Shown here: positions 49,591 to 50,411 of the stretch, piece after piece
How positions within the stretch are numbered: the stretch's first letter is position 1
Layout: every line of letters begins with the position of its first letter
Assembly: GCF_945952095.1 (NCBI RefSeq)
Contig: NZ_CAMFHL010000022.1
Coordinates: forward strand, 1 to 50,411
Source of the DNA: an uncultured Arsenicibacter sp.
GTDB lineage: Bacteria > Bacteroidota > Bacteroidia > Cytophagales > Spirosomataceae
Direction of reading: 5' to 3'
DNA: 50,411 nt
Notes under the pieces: generated by a model
Database searches by the model: none
Told to the model about the DNA's origin: nothing
The model's input: only the letters and a program-made list of their open reading frames with translations
Program-made: the position numbers and the translations under genes

Positions 49591-50411
49591 CGGTAAGGTA
49601 TAGTTAAGGAGTGTCGGGTTAAGCCCGGTGCTTCGGTAAGGCGGCCGTTGCGGCGCTGCCAGTGCAGGGGCATGATGGTGTAGCTGTTGGTTTTCCGGCC
49701 AATCCACGACGCCCACCAGCTGAATGTGCTGTTGGGAATAATGAAGTGGCTGCAACTGCTCATTTGAGCCAGATGGACCAGGGCGGGGGCGGGCGGACAA
49801 AACCAGACCGGCTCCGCTAAGGTCAGGTACTGCCGGCACCAGTCCGGGTCGTCGGAGAACACATAGACCTGAACCGGTCCGACGCGTGCTTGCAGTAACT
49901 GCAGCGCACTGGCGTAGTAGTGTGCGGGCAGTGTATGATAGCGGCGGTTGGTAACATAGTCGCCGCGCCGGATATGCAGACAAACCGACTGACTGTCAAC
50001 GTGAAAAGCTGATGGTACATACGGCCGGAGCAACGTTTGCAGCGAGCTTCTAAGCCAGTCCGAAATGGCGGTAAAGTAGCCGGAATGTTGCCAGTAGCCG
50101 GTCAGATAACAAGAAGCCGGTGCCGGAAAAGACACCTTCCGGTAAGGGTGCCGCTCACGGATAAACGTAATCCGGTGAGGCCAGTAGGTATTGATAATGC
50201 GCCGGGTAATTCGTCGCCAGCGATTGGCGGTTGTGGCGAACGGCTCGACCAGCTGTCGTGGCGCAATGGTTGCAACCGGATCAATTGCCTGAAACGGAAA
50301 AACCGTTGCGCCGGCCTGACCGGATAACCAGGCTGTATCAAGCAGGAGCTGGGTATGGTGTTGTACTGCCAGTTGTTTACCGATAGCATACTGAAACAAC
50401 TGATTGCCGAG
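49587..50411 (-). CDS. Alpha-1,2-fucosyltransferase-like protein, family GT11 (partial)
   Basis: The frame runs off the right edge of the window; 275 codons are visible. The first visible residues, LGNQLFQYAIGKQLA, are the conserved N-terminal motif of GT11 alpha-1,2-fucosyltransferases, which usually sits about 10-15 residues from the start. The true start is therefore just outside and an internal TTG at 50399 is not a start. The conserved SVCLHIRRGDYVTNRRYH (GDP-fucose binding) is present, as are YVFSDDPDWCR and HFIIPNSTFSWWASWIG. It is the first visible gene of the glycan operon. Confidence 0.88.
   Translation of the reverse strand, partial: LGNQLFQYAIGKQLAVQHHTQLLLDTAWLSGQAGATVFPFQAIDPVATIAPRQLVEPFATTANRWRRITRRIINTYWPHRITFIRERHPYRKVSFPAPASCYLTGYWQHSGYFTAISDWLRSSLQTLLRPYVPSAFHVDSQSVCLHIRRGDYVTNRRYHTLPAHYYASALQLLQARVGPVQVYVFSDDPDWCRQYLTLAEPVWFCPPAPALVHLAQMSSCSHFIIPNSTFSWWASWIGRKTNSYTIMPLHWQRRNGRLTEAPGLTRHSLTIPYR

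Noticed and set aside
49591..49983. N-terminal extension of the GT2 glycosyltransferase
   Set aside because: The extra 131 residues are arginine/proline-rich, unlike any GT2, and are the alternate-frame shadow of the fucosyltransferase gene.

Overview
The window looks like a chromosomal segment of a Cytophagales bacterium of the Spirosoma/Rudanella type (phylum Bacteroidota). The reasons are a GC-rich gliding Bacteroidota gene set (GldG, Bacteroidota-type LptD, the RNKxYGAY motif otherwise seen in Bacteroidota TonB proteins, an S9 peptidase, type B L31), almost no Shine-Dalgarno sequences, and several upstream boxes that fit the Bacteroidota promoter consensus (TTG about 19-20 nt before TAnnTTTG). 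No rRNA, tRNA or CRISPR array was seen. About 41 protein genes can be supported, including one 46-residue secreted peptide.

Layout. 0.1-6.9 kb: cell-envelope block, with an acyl-CoA carboxylase beta subunit, an MlaD/MCE lipid-transport protein and an N-acetylmuramoyl-L-alanine amidase on the minus strand, divergent from lptD. 6.9-11 kb: SRPBCC protein, ribosomal protein L31 and class I ribonucleotide reductase alpha subunit. 11-12.3 kb: AT-rich island with a UPF0175/DUF3368 (PIN) toxin-antitoxin pair. 12.4-18.2 kb: a LytTR protein with a degenerate receiver domain, a phytanoyl-CoA dioxygenase-like enzyme divergent from an AraC regulator, a diheme cytochrome c and a peptide/H+ symporter. 18.2-25.9 kb: an ACS-type MFS transporter with a frameshift in its last helix, PEP carboxykinase, an M23 peptidase, TruA, a ModE-like winged-helix protein, a small secreted peptide and RecQ. 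25.9-32.6 kb: a 37-38 bp tandem array, a PadR operon with a membrane protein, a conserved hypothetical gene, a large S9 peptidase and a secreted repeat protein.

32.7-37.8 kb holds a planctomycete-type cytochrome/DUF1549/DUF1553 gene and its usual DUF1501 partner. The two are separated by about 770 bp that carries an AT-rich DUF559 nuclease gene between G/C-rich palindromic ends. The ends are inverted copies starting TTACCCCACCCC. The block is flanked by a 10-bp direct repeat (GGAATAACCA) that contains the stop codon of the upstream gene and the first base of the downstream start codon. Removing the block restores a two-gene operon with a 2-bp gap. I read this as a DUF559-associated mobile element, and it is the most interesting feature of the window.

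37.9-43.9 kb: drug-type MFS transporter, DnaN, GldG, a secreted hypothetical protein and a secreted thioredoxin. 44-50.4 kb: a minus-strand surface-glycan operon (GT11 fucosyltransferase, GT2, two GT4, a PglC-like phosphoglycosyl transferase, a PglD/NeuD acetyltransferase and a PglE-like aminotransferase) with overlapping or abutting genes. It runs off the right edge and suggests a bacillosamine-like initiating sugar. Convergent gene ends in this genome often carry unusually long perfect inverted repeats.
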